A stretch of DNA of 64,000 bases from Paraferrimonas haliotis (GCF_002282895.1 NZ_NRRB01000006.1:62001-126000), one strand, 5' to 3'. Counted from the first letter of the stretch, positions 25,080-34,294 are shown. Notes: a model not told the origin generated them from the sequence alone. Numbers and translations: made by a program.

Positions 25080-25838
25080 ATGTTTAAGCGATTAATGCTG
25101 TTACTCAGTTGGCTGCTGGTAACCCCAGCATTTGCTCAAGGACAATGCGAACTCAATATTGAGCAAGCCTTCGCAGTTGAAGGCTCTCAGCTTTCGGTGG
25201 GAGAGGCGGGCGCTAACCTCATTCGCTTTAAACCGGACGGATTGTGGGTTGGCGATTCCAAAGTTGAACTGTCTAGCGCTCAGCAAGCCATGGTTGAAGA
25301 GTATCGACAAGGCTTTGTTAAGCAAACGCCTGAGCTGGTGGCCTTGGTTGAACAAGCCATTGCCATGCTCGAGCAAACCTTAACCTCCACCATTGCGCCT
25401 CTGCTTAATGAAGACAACACCCAACAACTTAATCAGCTCATTAACGACATGAAGGCCCGAGCGGACAGCGTTGCCGGTAAAAACCAATTAGGCTATTACT
25501 TTAAGGCAGATGACGACACCTTCGAAAACTTAATTGATGAGAAAACTCAGCAGCAAATGGAAGCTTTAATGCAATCGGTTGCCGGTCAGTTTATGGCGGA
25601 AATTGGCGCTCAAATGATGAGCGGTGATGGTGCCAGTGGTGACTTGATTCAAAAGCGCATGGAGCAAATGCAAAACCTGGGCAACGACATTGAGTCCAAA
25701 ATGCGGTCGCAGGCTAAGGCCTTGGAAGCTAAAGCCGAAAAGGTGTGCAAAGACATTCAAGCCTTGTTGCCATTAGAGCACAAACTAGCTCAAGAAATTG
25801 AACCGCTAAAATCTTTTGAATTCGTTAAAGCCGGTTAG
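25080..25838 (+). CDS. yggN: DUF2884 (YggN-like) exported protein
   Basis: A 252-residue secreted protein of the YggN/DUF2884 family. The signal peptide MFKRLMLLLSWLLVTPAFA ends before QGQCELNIEQAF. The mature part is helical and Gln/Glu/Met-rich (QQQMEALMQSVAGQFMAEIGAQMMSG) and ends in a Cys-containing helix (VCKDIQALLP). I start at the ATG at 25080 because CAGGGA is 9 bases upstream; the GTG at 25071 abuts that ribosome site. Periplasmic, function unknown. Its 3' end overlaps the convergent hemW stop by 4 bases. Confidence 0.88.
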   Translation: MFKRLMLLLSWLLVTPAFAQGQCELNIEQAFAVEGSQLSVGEAGANLIRFKPDGLWVGDSKVELSSAQQAMVEEYRQGFVKQTPELVALVEQAIAMLEQTLTSTIAPLLNEDNTQQLNQLINDMKARADSVAGKNQLGYYFKADDDTFENLIDEKTQQQMEALMQSVAGQFMAEIGAQMMSGDGASGDLIQKRMEQMQNLGNDIESKMRSQAKALEAKAEKVCKDIQALLPLEHKLAQEIEPLKSFEFVKAG

Positions 25839-26977
25839 TCTTCCGGCACTAATAGCTCGAGCACGTCATTGACGAACAGCTGGCCTTTCTCGGTCAGCTG
25901 CCAATCGTTATCAGTATCTATTACCAAGTTGCGTTCAATAGCCGGCTGCAGCTTGTGGGTTAAATCTAAGGGGCGTAATCCTGTGACCTCTTGATACTCA
26001 GACTTCGGTATGGCTTGGTGAAGACGGGCTCGGTTCATCAAGTATTCCAATGGCCTTTCTTGCGGCTCAATATCCACCAGTTGTCGACGCACATCGATGG
26101 CTTCCATATAGCCTTTCGGGTGCTTTATCTTCTCGGCTCTTACGATGCGATTTTGCTCAGGGAAGGTTATTTTGCCGTGAGCACCGCAACCTATACCCAG
26201 ATAATCGCCAAAGCGCCAATAATTGAGATTATGACGGCATTGATAGCCGTCCTGAGCCCAGGCACTCACTTCGTATTGGCGAAATCCCAGTTGATTCATG
26301 CGTTGAGTACCTTGATCAAAAATGGTCCATAGGGCTTCGTCTTGAGGGAGTTGTGGTGGTCTGGAGTGAAACAGAGTATTGGGCTCGATAGTGAGCTGAT
26401 ACCAAGATAAGTGAGTGGTATTTAAGCTCGCAGCTATTTCAATATCAGCCATCGCTTGTTCAGGTGTTTGCTGAGGTAGGCCGTGCATTAGGTCTAAATT
26501 AACCGAGTCAAAGCCGGCGGCCATGGCTTGTTTAGCGGCGCTTTTGGCATTGGCTGAGTTGTGGATCCGACCTAAAATAGTCAGTTGTTCGTCGGCAAAG
26601 GTTTGAATGCCAAGGGATAAGCGATTAACGCCGGCTTGTCGGTACGCGCTAAAGGCCTCATGCTCCACCGTGCCCGGATTCGCCTCCATGGTGACTTCGC
26701 AATTGGGCTCTAGCCCTATGGCGGCGTCAATAGCCTTAATAATCTGAGCAATACTGCTGGCTTTAAATAATGACGGCGTGCCGCCACCAATAAAAATGGT
26801 GGAGACTTTGCGGCCTTGTGCCCAATGGGCGTCGGCATTTAAGTCCTTAATCAGCGCCTCGACATAGGCTTGCTCTGGCAGTGCAGCTTTTGGCGCATGG
26901 CTGTTAAAGTCGCAATAGGGACATTTGCGCACACACCAAGGTATGTGCACGTATACCGACAGCTCAGGTAATTGCAT
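25835..26977 (-). CDS. hemW: Radical SAM haem chaperone HemW
   Basis: HemW is a coproporphyrinogen-III-oxidase-like radical SAM protein now regarded as a haem chaperone. At 380 residues it matches E. coli HemW (378). The 4Fe-4S cysteines are in CVRKCPYCDFNSH near residue 15; TIFIGGGTPSLF, MEANPGTVE and NRLSLGIQ follow; HNLNYWRFGDYLGIGCGAHG near residue 235 is typical of HemW. It follows rdgB by 4 bases, the order seen in many gammaproteobacteria. Confidence 0.95.
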   Translation of the reverse strand: MQLPELSVYVHIPWCVRKCPYCDFNSHAPKAALPEQAYVEALIKDLNADAHWAQGRKVSTIFIGGGTPSLFKASSIAQIIKAIDAAIGLEPNCEVTMEANPGTVEHEAFSAYRQAGVNRLSLGIQTFADEQLTILGRIHNSANAKSAAKQAMAAGFDSVNLDLMHGLPQQTPEQAMADIEIAASLNTTHLSWYQLTIEPNTLFHSRPPQLPQDEALWTIFDQGTQRMNQLGFRQYEVSAWAQDGYQCRHNLNYWRFGDYLGIGCGAHGKITFPEQNRIVRAEKIKHPKGYMEAIDVRRQLVDIEPQERPLEYLMNRARLHQAIPKSEYQEVTGLRPLDLTHKLQPAIERNLVIDTDNDWQLTEKGQLFVNDVLELLVPED

Positions 26978-26981
26978 TGGC

Positions 26982-27587
26982 TTAGCTTAATGCTCCGGCT
27001 TGTTGAAGTAGTGGTAACAGTTTCGCTAAGGCTTTACCGCGATGGCTTAGCTGGTTTTTAAGCTCTGCACTAAGCTCGGCGGCGGTGCAATTGTGCTCAG
27101 GCACCCAAAATATAGGGTCGTAGCCATGGCCACCTTGTCCACTTGGCTCGGTGGTAACGCTGCCTTCCCAGCTGGCTTCACAAATGATGGGGGAAGGGTC
27201 CTTGTGGCTGCGCATGTAAACCAGCACGCATCGAAATCGCGCGCTGCGGTTGCTGGTTTGTTTTTGATTAAGCTCGGCCAGCAGTTTTTGGTAATTGTCT
27301 ATTGCGCTTGCGCCTTCACCGCCATAGCGAGCCGAGTATATTCCTGGTTGTCCGTCTAATGCGTCCACTTCAATGCCCGAGTCATCAGCAATGGCGGCGT
27401 GGCCACTGATTTGTGCGGCGTGGCGCGCTTTAATAATGGCGTTTTCGACAAAGGTAGTACCGGTTTCTGCTACATCTCCAATGTTAAAGTGGGATTGGGC
27501 TTTGATGTCGATGCCTTGCTTAGAAAACATCTGTTGGAACTCCGCCAACTTTCCTTTGTTACCGCTTGCAAGCACTATGGTTTTCAT
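26982..27587 (-). CDS. rdgB: XTP/dITP diphosphatase (RdgB/HAM1)
   Basis: A house-cleaning pyrophosphatase that hydrolyses dITP, XTP and dXTP to keep deaminated purines out of DNA. The 201 residues match E. coli RdgB (197). It opens VLASGNKGKLAEFQ, with the substrate-binding Ser-x-Asn-x-x-Lys. The metal site is in ADDSGIEVDALDGQPGIYSARYGG, and GHGYDPIFWVPE and LSHRGKAL follow. It begins the rdgB-hemW pair after the DUF4426 gene. Confidence 0.97.
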   Translation of the reverse strand: MKTIVLASGNKGKLAEFQQMFSKQGIDIKAQSHFNIGDVAETGTTFVENAIIKARHAAQISGHAAIADDSGIEVDALDGQPGIYSARYGGEGASAIDNYQKLLAELNQKQTSNRSARFRCVLVYMRSHKDPSPIICEASWEGSVTTEPSGQGGHGYDPIFWVPEHNCTAAELSAELKNQLSHRGKALAKLLPLLQQAGALS

Positions 27588-27600
27588 TGCTGGTTATCTT

Positions 27601-28035
27601 CTAATCCACGTAAAATTTTTGAGAGAAATTAAGGCTGGTATTGAGGGTCTTGCCGTGGGCAAGCGTGATTTCGAAGTTAATGGTCTCTTCGTTACGATGA
27701 GGCACTTCTGAAATGTAGTAAATGGCGTTTTCTTCTCGAATCTCTTGAAAGTCGAGCTTCTTCGATGAGTCTAATAAGTTTTTTGCGACGCCAGAAATGG
27801 TGACGGGAATCGCCGGGTTTCCAGGTTGAGCGGTATCGAGCACGGTAATGTTCACTAGGCCAACGTAACGGCTGCGGTTGATTCCATAGGCTTTAGCGAT
27901 TTCAGGGGTGATGAAGGTACTACTGAGCGCCATGTAGTGAATGGCGTATTGACCCACTTGTTGCTTTTGCTCGGCTTGTGCCGGAGCTATCGTGGTCAGC
28001 ATTAACAGCACAGTGGCGAAGACGCGGCGAAACAT
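27601..28035 (-). CDS. DUF4426 exported protein
   Basis: A 144-residue periplasmic protein. MFRRVFATVLLMLTTIAPAQA is a signal peptide; the mature part is beta-rich (VGQYAIHYMALSSTFITPEIA, RYVGLVNITVLD, TINFEITLAHGKTL, SLNFSQKFYVD). This matches DUF4426, which sits between yggU and rdgB in several Alteromonadales and Vibrionales. I start at the ATG at 28035, which has AAGGAA seven bases upstream and puts the signal peptide first. Function unknown. Confidence 0.85.
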   Translation of the reverse strand: MFRRVFATVLLMLTTIAPAQAEQKQQVGQYAIHYMALSSTFITPEIAKAYGINRSRYVGLVNITVLDTAQPGNPAIPVTISGVAKNLLDSSKKLDFQEIREENAIYYISEVPHRNEETINFEITLAHGKTLNTSLNFSQKFYVD

Positions 28036-28074
28036 AGGCAATTCCTTGGTTGTTTGTTGAGTCGACAATGTTAA

Positions 28075-28368
28075 TTATAACAAAGCCTTGAGCGCATCAG
28101 GCAGAATTATTGGATTGTCGACGCAAACGACCTTGTGACGGGAGCTATGGCCCTTTAATAACACCACTCGGCTTTTAGAAACTTTGCATTGTTTGGCAAT
28201 AAACTTGATCACATGGGCATTGGCTTTGCCATCAACCGGTGGTGCGGTAATGGCCAATTTCAGTTCACCATTGTGCAAACCAAGCCACTGATCTCGAGAT
28301 GCCTTCGGCTGAACGTATAAGCGCAGCGTAAGTTGCTGCGCTTGTTGTGAAATGGCTTGCACAGACAC
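28075..28368 (-). CDS. yggU: YggU family protein (DUF167)
   Basis: Ninety-seven residues with the DUF167 fold: [46 protein letters not shown] is split by a beta-alpha pattern and ends with [20 protein letters not shown]. coli YggU (96 residues) aligns over the whole length. A small cytosolic alpha/beta protein without assigned function, conserved next to yggT. It follows yggT by 9 bases and is clearly in the same transcription unit. Confidence 0.94.
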   Translation of the reverse strand: MSVQAISQQAQQLTLRLYVQPKASRDQWLGLHNGELKLAITAPPVDGKANAHVIKFIAKQCKVSKSRVVLLKGHSSRHKVVCVDNPIILPDALKALL

Positions 28369-28377
28369 AAGCTTAAC

Positions 28378-28929
28378 TTAGGCCAAACGCCATAGCGGGC
28401 CGATAAGATCGTGCATTAAAATATTGGCGAAGTTTAAACCAATCATCAACACCAACAGTGACAAATCAAGACCGCCCATGGGGGGAATAATACGGCGAAT
28501 AGGTGCCATTAATGGTTCGGTAAGCTGCGCTAATAAGAATTCGAACGGGTTTTGACCTTGGCTCACCCAGCTCAAAATGGCTCGAATCAGTAGCATCCAA
28601 AACAGCAAAGTTCCAAACTCTTTAATCACCCCGAGCACGGCTAACACAGCCGCACCTGCCCAATCGATGCCGGCATTTTGCATCATCATTAACACCACCC
28701 ACTTAGCGCCAGCCACCATAAGTGCTAGCAAAAGTGACGCGGTGTCGAGTTGCCCGACAGGAGGGATAACTCGACGCAGCGGCCCAACCACAGGTTGAGT
28801 GGCCTTTACGATAAACTGACTCACCGGATGGTAGAAATCTGCCCGGGCAAATTGCAACCAGATGCGTAACACAACAATCATCAGATATAGTTCGAAAATA
28901 ACGGTTACTAGGTAATTCATCGAGTTCAT
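28378..28929 (-). CDS. yggT: YggT family membrane protein
   Basis: A 183-residue inner-membrane protein made of two repeats of the YGGT domain: helices near residues 5-25 and 65-85, and again near 95-120 and 150-175. Each repeat carries the amphipathic PFxxxxxxxxxPxxxPxRRxIPPxGxxDxSxL-type pattern (ATQPVVGPLRRVIPPVGQLD and LTEPLMAPIRRIIPPMGGLD). The family has been linked to osmotic stress and cell-shape upkeep. The ATG at 28920 is an equally possible start. It lies between proC and yggU, as usual. Confidence 0.94.
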   Translation of the reverse strand: MNSMNYLVTVIFELYLMIVVLRIWLQFARADFYHPVSQFIVKATQPVVGPLRRVIPPVGQLDTASLLLALMVAGAKWVVLMMMQNAGIDWAGAAVLAVLGVIKEFGTLLFWMLLIRAILSWVSQGQNPFEFLLAQLTEPLMAPIRRIIPPMGGLDLSLLVLMIGLNFANILMHDLIGPLWRLA

Positions 28930-28947
28930 AGATTATTTAATTTCCTA

Positions 28948-29769
28948 TTAAAACTGTTTGGCCATCTCTTCGGCTCGGGCTACACAATCTTGCATAGCTT
29001 GGTCAACTAAGGTTTCGAGTTCACCTTGCTGAAATCGTTCAATTGCTGCGTGGGTTGTACCGCCTTTAGAGGTTACGTTTAGGCGCAGCTGCTCGGCAGA
29101 TAAGTCGCTATTATGACTTAACATTTGCGCAGCGCCTAGCATAGCTTGTTGGATCATGGAGCGAGCTTGCTCTGGATCACACCCCATTTTCGCAGCGCTT
29201 TGTTGCATGGCGTCTGCAAACAAGAAAAAGTAAGCCACCGATGAGCCGGCGCAGGCAATCACATGATTTAAGCCCTGCTCTTGCTCAACCCAAGTAATTT
29301 TTCCAATGGCGCTCATCAGCTCATTGCAATAACCGGTGTCTTCATCGTTAAGCTGTTGGGCGCTGTATAAGCCGGTAAGGGCTAACCCGAGCTGTGCTGG
29401 AGTATTTGGCATGCTGCGCACCAGTTTAATGGGTTGGCCAAAGTAATCTTGATATCGATGTGCTTCGATGCCCGCAGCAATGGTAATAACCAACTTCTGA
29501 CTTAAATCCAATTGAGCTAGGTCGGTACAAACTTTTTCCATTAATTGAGGTTTGACCGATAGCACGATAACTTCAGCGGCTTGAGTAACGGCGTGATTAT
29601 GGTTGTTGATGTTAATGCCAAAATCCGCTGCTAAATCGTCTAGTTTGCCTTGGCTGGGGTTTGAGGCGTATATCTTATCTGCCGGGTAACCTGAGCTGAC
29701 CATGCCACTAATGATGGCTCGAGTCATATTGCCAGCTCCGATAAAAGCGATGCGTCGGTATTGAGTCAT
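28948..29769 (-). CDS. proC: Pyrroline-5-carboxylate reductase
   Basis: ProC reduces pyrroline-5-carboxylate to proline with NADPH, the last step of proline synthesis. The 273 residues match E. coli ProC (269). The Rossmann motif is FIGAGNMTRAIISGM near the N terminus; VLSVKPQ, RSMPNTPAQLG, the active-site helix AGSSVAYFF and the C-terminal VTSKGGTTHAAIERF follow. It sits between yggS and yggT, the standard order. Confidence 0.97.
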   Translation of the reverse strand: MTQYRRIAFIGAGNMTRAIISGMVSSGYPADKIYASNPSQGKLDDLAADFGININNHNHAVTQAAEVIVLSVKPQLMEKVCTDLAQLDLSQKLVITIAAGIEAHRYQDYFGQPIKLVRSMPNTPAQLGLALTGLYSAQQLNDEDTGYCNELMSAIGKITWVEQEQGLNHVIACAGSSVAYFFLFADAMQQSAAKMGCDPEQARSMIQQAMLGAAQMLSHNSDLSAEQLRLNVTSKGGTTHAAIERFQQGELETLVDQAMQDCVARAEEMAKQF

Positions 29770-29777
29770 GAGGTTGC

Positions 29778-30470
29778 TTATCCTTTTTGTTCACGAGCGC
29801 CAAAAATGGCGGTGCCTATTCGCACCATGGTACTGCCATTGGCAATGGCTTGGGTCATGTCACCGCTCATTCCAATCGATAAGGTATCGATACTTGGATA
29901 CTGGCTTTGTAAGCGGCTTAGCGCGCTTTGCATCGCTTGGTATTCCTGTGTTTGCTGTTCAAGCGTTTGCGCCGCAGCGGGGATGGCCATTAAGCCTCTT
30001 AAGCGAAGATTCGGTAGTTGAGCGATTTCTTCAGCCAAGGCATCGACGCTTTCTAGTGCGACTCCAGATTTAGTGGCTTCTTGGCTAATGTTAACTTGAA
30101 TCAACACGTTCAGAGGACCAAGCTCTGCCGGCCTTTGATTGTTTAAGCGTTGCGCTATTTTCATGCGGTCAATGGTTTGAACCCAATCAAAATGCTGGGC
30201 CACAAGTGCTGTTTTGTTGGACTGAATAGGCCCTATGAAATGCCAATCAATATCTAGCTTTGCAAGCGCTTGCACTTTTTCCACGCCTTCTTGGACATAA
30301 TTTTCACCGAATTGACGATGGCCAATATCATACAAAGCTTGGATATCGTTAATCGGTTTGGTCTTGCTAACGGCTAACAAGGTCACGGATTGAGGCTGTC
30401 TGTTGCAATTCTGACATGCGTCAATGATTTGGGACTGTGCGCGAGTGTATCTGTCTGTTATGGTTGTCAT
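29778..30470 (-). CDS. yggS: PLP homeostasis protein YggS
   Basis: A 230-residue single-domain PLP-binding protein of the YggS/PROSC family. The Schiff-base Lys is in LLAVSKTKP near residue 36; FGENYVQEGVEK, WHFIGPIQSNKT, VQTIDRMKIA and TLSIGMSGDM are all conserved. It carries and buffers pyridoxal phosphate and affects amino-acid homeostasis. First gene of the yggS-proC-yggT-yggU-DUF4426-rdgB-hemW minus-strand series, divergent from pilT with only 32 bases between the two starts. Confidence 0.96.
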   Translation of the reverse strand: MTTITDRYTRAQSQIIDACQNCNRQPQSVTLLAVSKTKPINDIQALYDIGHRQFGENYVQEGVEKVQALAKLDIDWHFIGPIQSNKTALVAQHFDWVQTIDRMKIAQRLNNQRPAELGPLNVLIQVNISQEATKSGVALESVDALAEEIAQLPNLRLRGLMAIPAAAQTLEQQTQEYQAMQSALSRLQSQYPSIDTLSIGMSGDMTQAIANGSTMVRIGTAIFGAREQKG

Positions 30471-30502
30471 GTTATCGCATAATTAAAAAATGGAATCTTA
30501 AA

Positions 30503-31537
30503 ATGGAAATTACAGAGCTTCTGGCTTTTAGTGTAAAACACAAAGCGTCCGATCTACACCTTTCGGCAGGAGTTCCACCGCTTATTCGTGTGGATGGCGA
30601 AGTTCGCCGCATCAATCTTCCTCAATTGGATCACGAGGAAGTTCATAGTCTTATTTATGACATCATGAACGACAAACAACGTAAAGACTATGAAGAGCAT
30701 CTCGAAATTGACTTCTCTTTTGAAGTACCTAATTTAGCTCGTTTCAGGGTGAACGCATTTAAGCAAGCTCGCGGTGCCGCAGCGGTTTTTCGTACCATTC
30801 CTTCCGAAGTGCTTACTCTTGAACAACTGGCGGCTCCCGAGATTTTTAAGAAAATCTCCGATTACCCCAGAGGCTTGGTGCTGGTAACTGGGCCTACCGG
30901 TTCCGGTAAATCCACCACCTTAGCGGCCATGGTTAATCATATCAATGAAACCCGTCATGACCACATTTTAACCATTGAAGATCCAATCGAATTTGTTCAT
31001 GAGAATAAAAAATGTCTGCTAAACCAGCGTGAGGTGCATCGCGATACCTACAGCTTCGATGCGGCACTGCGAAGCGCGTTGCGTGAGGATCCTGACGTAA
31101 TTCTCGTGGGTGAGCTTCGTGACTTGGAAACGATTCGACTGGCGCTTACCGCCGCTGAAACGGGTCACCTTGTGTTTGGTACTTTGCATACTACCTCTGC
31201 GGCGAAGACCATTGACCGTGTTGTGGATGTATTCCCCGCAGCTGAAAAAGATATGGTGCGCACCATGCTCTCAGAGTCGCTGCAAGCGGTTATCTCGCAA
31301 ACCTTGATTAAGAAGATTGGTGGAGGTCGGGTGGCCGCTCATGAAATCATGATAGGTACGCCCGCCATTCGTAACTTGATTCGCGAAGATAAGGTAGCGC
31401 AAATGTATTCGGCGATTCAAACCGGTATGTCCAGCGGCATGCAAACCCTTGAACAAGCGCTGCAAAACCTTGTCAACCGAAACCAGATCAGTCGTGAAGA
31501 TGCGCTTTCTAAAAGCTCTAATAAAGCGTCGCTGTAG
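30503..31537 (+). CDS. pilT: Twitching motility retraction ATPase PilT
   Basis: PilT is the hexameric ATPase that drives type IV pilus retraction. The 344 residues include the N-terminal KHKASDLHLSAGVPPLIRVDG, Walker A GPTGSGKSTT near residue 135, the Asp box, Walker B DPDVILVGELRDLET, the His box FGTLHTTSAAKTIDRV and the AIRNLIRE retraction motif. The start at 30503 is chosen by homology (MEITELLAFSVKHKAS); the upstream in-frame codon lies inside yggS. Followed after 9 bases by pilU. Confidence 0.97.
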   Translation: MEITELLAFSVKHKASDLHLSAGVPPLIRVDGEVRRINLPQLDHEEVHSLIYDIMNDKQRKDYEEHLEIDFSFEVPNLARFRVNAFKQARGAAAVFRTIPSEVLTLEQLAAPEIFKKISDYPRGLVLVTGPTGSGKSTTLAAMVNHINETRHDHILTIEDPIEFVHENKKCLLNQREVHRDTYSFDAALRSALREDPDVILVGELRDLETIRLALTAAETGHLVFGTLHTTSAAKTIDRVVDVFPAAEKDMVRTMLSESLQAVISQTLIKKIGGGRVAAHEIMIGTPAIRNLIREDKVAQMYSAIQTGMSSGMQTLEQALQNLVNRNQISREDALSKSSNKASL

Positions 31538-31546
31538 GAGTTGATG

Positions 31547-32656
31547 ATGAACATATTACCTTTTCTCAAGGTCATGATTGACAAAAAAGCGTCGGATCTA
31601 TTTTTGACTTCTGGCTTTCCGGTCAGTGCCAAAGTGGATGGTGAGCTGAGACCCATGACCGAAACACCGCTCACCGATAAGCTGGTGTTGGCTATGGTAG
31701 AGAGCATGATGACCGATGCTCAGAAACAGGAGTTTCATCAAAGCAAAGAGTGTAACTTTGCCTACGCGGTAAAAGGGCTCGGTCGTTTTCGTGTAAGTGC
31801 ATTTTGGCAGCGCGAGTCGCCAGGTGCGGTCATGCGAAGAATTGAAACCCGTATACCTACCATGGAAGAGCTTAGTTTGCCGCAAGTGTTGAAAGACATC
31901 TCCATGAGTAAGCGAGGCTTGGTCATTATGGTGGGGGCGACCGGTACCGGTAAGTCAACGTCATTAGCGGCGATGGTGGGGTATCGCAATAAGAACTCTA
32001 AGGGCCACATATTGACCATTGAGGATCCGGTTGAATTTGTTCACCAACATGAGCAATGCATCATTACACAACGGGAAGTTGGTATTGATACCGACTCCTT
32101 TGATGCGGCGCTTAAGAGCTCGTTGCGTCAGGCGCCAGATGTGATTCTAATTGGTGAGATCCGAACTCAAGAAACCATGGAATTTGCCTTGTCATTCGCT
32201 GAAACAGGCCACCTGTGTATGGCAACACTGCATGCTAACAACGCTAACCAAGCATTAGACCGTATTATGCATTTGGTTCCAAAAGATCGTCATCAACAAT
32301 TGCTGTTCGACTTATCGTTGAATTTGCGAGGCATTGTAGCCCAGCAATTGGTGCCAAGAGCCGATGGCGAAGGACGACGAGCGGCCATTGAAGTACTGCT
32401 TAATACCCCTCGGGTGAGCGATTTAATCGCTAAAGGGGATTTGCATCAGCTTAAAGAAACCATGAGCAAATCAAACGAGCAAGGCATGCAAACCTTTGAC
32501 CAAGCCTTGTTTACCCTATTTAACGACGGCGAGATAAGCTATTCAGACGCATTACATTACGCCGATTCACCGAATGATTTACGACTCATGATTAAGCTGA
32601 AAAACTCAGACAACAACACAGGCCTAATGGAAAACGTCACCGTCGATTTGGACTAG
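31547..32656 (+). CDS. pilU: Accessory retraction ATPase PilU
   Basis: PilU is a PilT paralogue that adds retraction force together with PilT. The 369 residues show KKASDLFLTSGFPVSAKVDG, Walker A GATGTGKSTS, Walker B DVILIGEIRTQETM and the His box CMATLHANNANQALDRI. TAGGAG stands six bases before the ATG at 31547; two closer in-frame starts (31541, 31544) have poor spacing. A C-terminal tail (SDNNTGLMENVTVDLD) extends past the ATPase core. Followed by a cluster of palindromic repeats that ends in a terminator-like hairpin. Confidence 0.96.
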   Translation: MNILPFLKVMIDKKASDLFLTSGFPVSAKVDGELRPMTETPLTDKLVLAMVESMMTDAQKQEFHQSKECNFAYAVKGLGRFRVSAFWQRESPGAVMRRIETRIPTMEELSLPQVLKDISMSKRGLVIMVGATGTGKSTSLAAMVGYRNKNSKGHILTIEDPVEFVHQHEQCIITQREVGIDTDSFDAALKSSLRQAPDVILIGEIRTQETMEFALSFAETGHLCMATLHANNANQALDRIMHLVPKDRHQQLLFDLSLNLRGIVAQQLVPRADGEGRRAAIEVLLNTPRVSDLIAKGDLHQLKETMSKSNEQGMQTFDQALFTLFNDGEISYSDALHYADSPNDLRLMIKLKNSDNNTGLMENVTVDLD

Positions 32657-32669
32657 CCCAAAAGCAAAT

Positions 32670-32768
32670 GGGGACGTACCCCACGCTTCAAAATGAGCAA
32701 AGGGGACGTACCCTATGGGTCAAAGTGTCCAAAAGGGACGTACCCCTGCTATGGGGTACGTCCCTTTT
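32670..32768. repeat. REP/BIME-like cluster, GGGGACGTACCCC family
   Basis: Three forward copies of GGGGACGTACCCC or a close variant (32670-32682, 32702-32713, 32735-32746) are followed by one inverted copy, GGGGTACGTCCC (32753-32764). Forward copies start 32-33 bases apart. The last two make a perfect 16-bp stem (32731-32746 with 32753-32768) with loop TGCTAT, ending in T on the plus strand and preceded by A, so it can terminate pilU and ruvX transcripts from both sides. The layout resembles REP/BIME elements mobilised by RAYT transposases; no such gene is in the window. Confidence 0.75.
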
Positions 32769-32792
32769 TACTTTTGGCTAAGTGCTTTGTAG

Positions 32793-33209
32793 CTAATGAT
32801 ATGAGTTTTCGAAATAGCTTTCGACAATGAGAACCGCTGATACGGAATCAATTTGGCCTTTTTGAAGCTTCTTGAAGCCGCCCAGTTCAAACAGGCGTTG
32901 CTTAGCGTCGGCGGTGGTTAAGCGTTCATCCTGTAAACAAACTTCTACACCGAATCGACCGTGAAGGCGTTGACCGAACTTTTTGGCTCGGGCTGTGAAT
33001 GCTTGTTCGCTACCATCCATGTTAAGGGGCAAGCCAACTACAATAAGATCAGGCTGCCATTCTTTGATAATGGCCTCAATGGCATCCCAGCTTGGTATAC
33101 CGTCGCGAGCCTTTAATGCTGCCAAAGGAGATGCTGAGCCGGTTATGGCTTGGCCAACGGCGACGCCAATGCTTTTCGTTCCAAAATCAAACCCCAGTAC
33201 TGTTGTCAT
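32793..33209 (-). CDS. ruvX: Holliday junction resolvase-like RuvX (YqgF)
   Basis: A 138-residue RNase H-fold protein equal in length to E. coli YqgF. Motifs include [16 protein letters not shown] with the first catalytic Asp, [23 protein letters not shown] with the acidic pair, and [13 protein letters not shown]. The family takes part in 16S pre-rRNA 5'-end processing and was first linked to junction resolution. Its ATG overlaps the yqgE stop (TAATG), so it is translationally coupled in yciH-yqgE-ruvX. Confidence 0.96.
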   Translation of the reverse strand: MTTVLGFDFGTKSIGVAVGQAITGSASPLAALKARDGIPSWDAIEAIIKEWQPDLIVVGLPLNMDGSEQAFTARAKKFGQRLHGRFGVEVCLQDERLTTADAKQRLFELGGFKKLQKGQIDSVSAVLIVESYFENSYH

Positions 33210-33781
33210 TAACTATGACCTACCTGAGAGGATAATTGAGCGGGGTCGATTCCTAACCGTTTAGTTGCTTCACTCCAGCGTTCATCAATGTCAACGTCGA
33301 AAAGCAAAGAGGGATCGGCTGGAATCGTTAGCCAGGAGTTATCTGCCAGTTCTTGTTCGAGCTGGCCTTTTTCCCAACCAGCGTAGCCTAGCGCTATGAT
33401 GTAACTTTCTGGGCAGTGTTGCTGGCCTATCGATTCTAGAACATCGCGACTGGTTGTGATCATGATACGGTCTGACAAAGCCAGGCTGGACTTAAATTGG
33501 ATGGCGTCTTTGTCATAACTGTGCAATACAAATCCACGCTCAGTAGCTACAGGCCCGCCAACCATGACTTCCGGATTAGCCTCTTTAGGAAGTACAAAGT
33601 CACTCGCTTGCAGTTTCATTTGGCGTAATAAGTCGTCTGCTTTTAAGCCTATTGGCTGATTGATTATCAGGCCCATAGCGCCATTTTCATCGTGTTCGCA
33701 GACATAGGTGACGGTACGCTTGAAAAAAGGGTCTTCAAGGCTCGGCATGGCTATGAGCAGATGATTTTGCAGTGAATCCAT
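33209..33781 (-). CDS. yqgE: UPF0301/YqgE family protein (DUF179)
   Basis: A 190-residue cytosolic protein matching E. coli YqgE (187): [35 protein letters not shown] at the start (its two halves flank a beta-turn), then [32 protein letters not shown] and [10 protein letters not shown]. Function is not established. The ATG at 33781 has GGGGGA just upstream; a start 15 bases earlier would overlap yciH. It is coupled to ruvX by a 1-base overlap, the conserved order. Confidence 0.95.
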   Translation of the reverse strand: MDSLQNHLLIAMPSLEDPFFKRTVTYVCEHDENGAMGLIINQPIGLKADDLLRQMKLQASDFVLPKEANPEVMVGGPVATERGFVLHSYDKDAIQFKSSLALSDRIMITTSRDVLESIGQQHCPESYIIALGYAGWEKGQLEQELADNSWLTIPADPSLLFDVDIDERWSEATKRLGIDPAQLSSQVGHS

Positions 33782-33782
33782 T

Positions 33783-34106
33783 TTATCCCCCGGCAATTTT
33801 TACCTTAAACCCCAATTTTTCTAAGATGATTTTGATTTTCTCACGGTCATCACTTTGCACTTCAACATTAAACCCTTTGACCGCCCCACCACAACCGCAT
33901 TGTTGCTTTAACTTCTTAGCAATATCTTTAAGAGGTTTGGCTTCTAGACCAAGCCCCTCAACAATAACCACGCCTTTTCCTTTACGTCCTTTGGTTTCTC
34001 TTTTAAGGCGCACAATACCATCTCCTTCTGGAGCTTGTGGCGCTTCAATTTCTGGTTTTATTCTTCCAGTGTCGGTGCTGTAAACCAAATTCAATTTTTC
34101 TTTCAT
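33783..34106 (-). CDS. yciH: SUI1/eIF1-like translation factor YciH
   Basis: A 107-residue member of the SUI1 family. The C-terminal domain carries IVRLKRETKGRKGKGVVIVEGL, split by a short Gly turn, then DIAKKLKQQCGCGGAVKG and the final ILEKLGFKVKIAGG, as in E. coli YciH (108). In E. coli it discriminates against unusual start codons or initiator complexes; that role is only partly defined. It lies 1 base before the yqgE start; E. coli does not have it in that operon, so the linkage is of mild interest. Confidence 0.93.
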   Translation of the reverse strand: MKEKLNLVYSTDTGRIKPEIEAPQAPEGDGIVRLKRETKGRKGKGVVIVEGLGLEAKPLKDIAKKLKQQCGCGGAVKGFNVEVQSDDREKIKIILEKLGFKVKIAGG

Positions 34107-34294
34107 GATCTTCTTAGCAGCTATTCAGCGTTTAGTAAGGTGATTGGCGCTATCATAACAAATCTAGGGTGAGCTCGACAGACGATTGAGCAGTCACGCT
34201 AGGGACAAATTTTTGAGAATTTATGATTAAAGCGTTTTCTAAAACTTAGATACAGGTTAAGCTCTTGAGCAATATGGCTTGTAAAGGAACAATT

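Noticed and set aside
32670..32768. CRISPR array, because of regularly spaced short repeats
   Set aside because: Spacers are about 20 bases and not diverse, repeats are 13 bases and partly inverted, and no cas genes are present.
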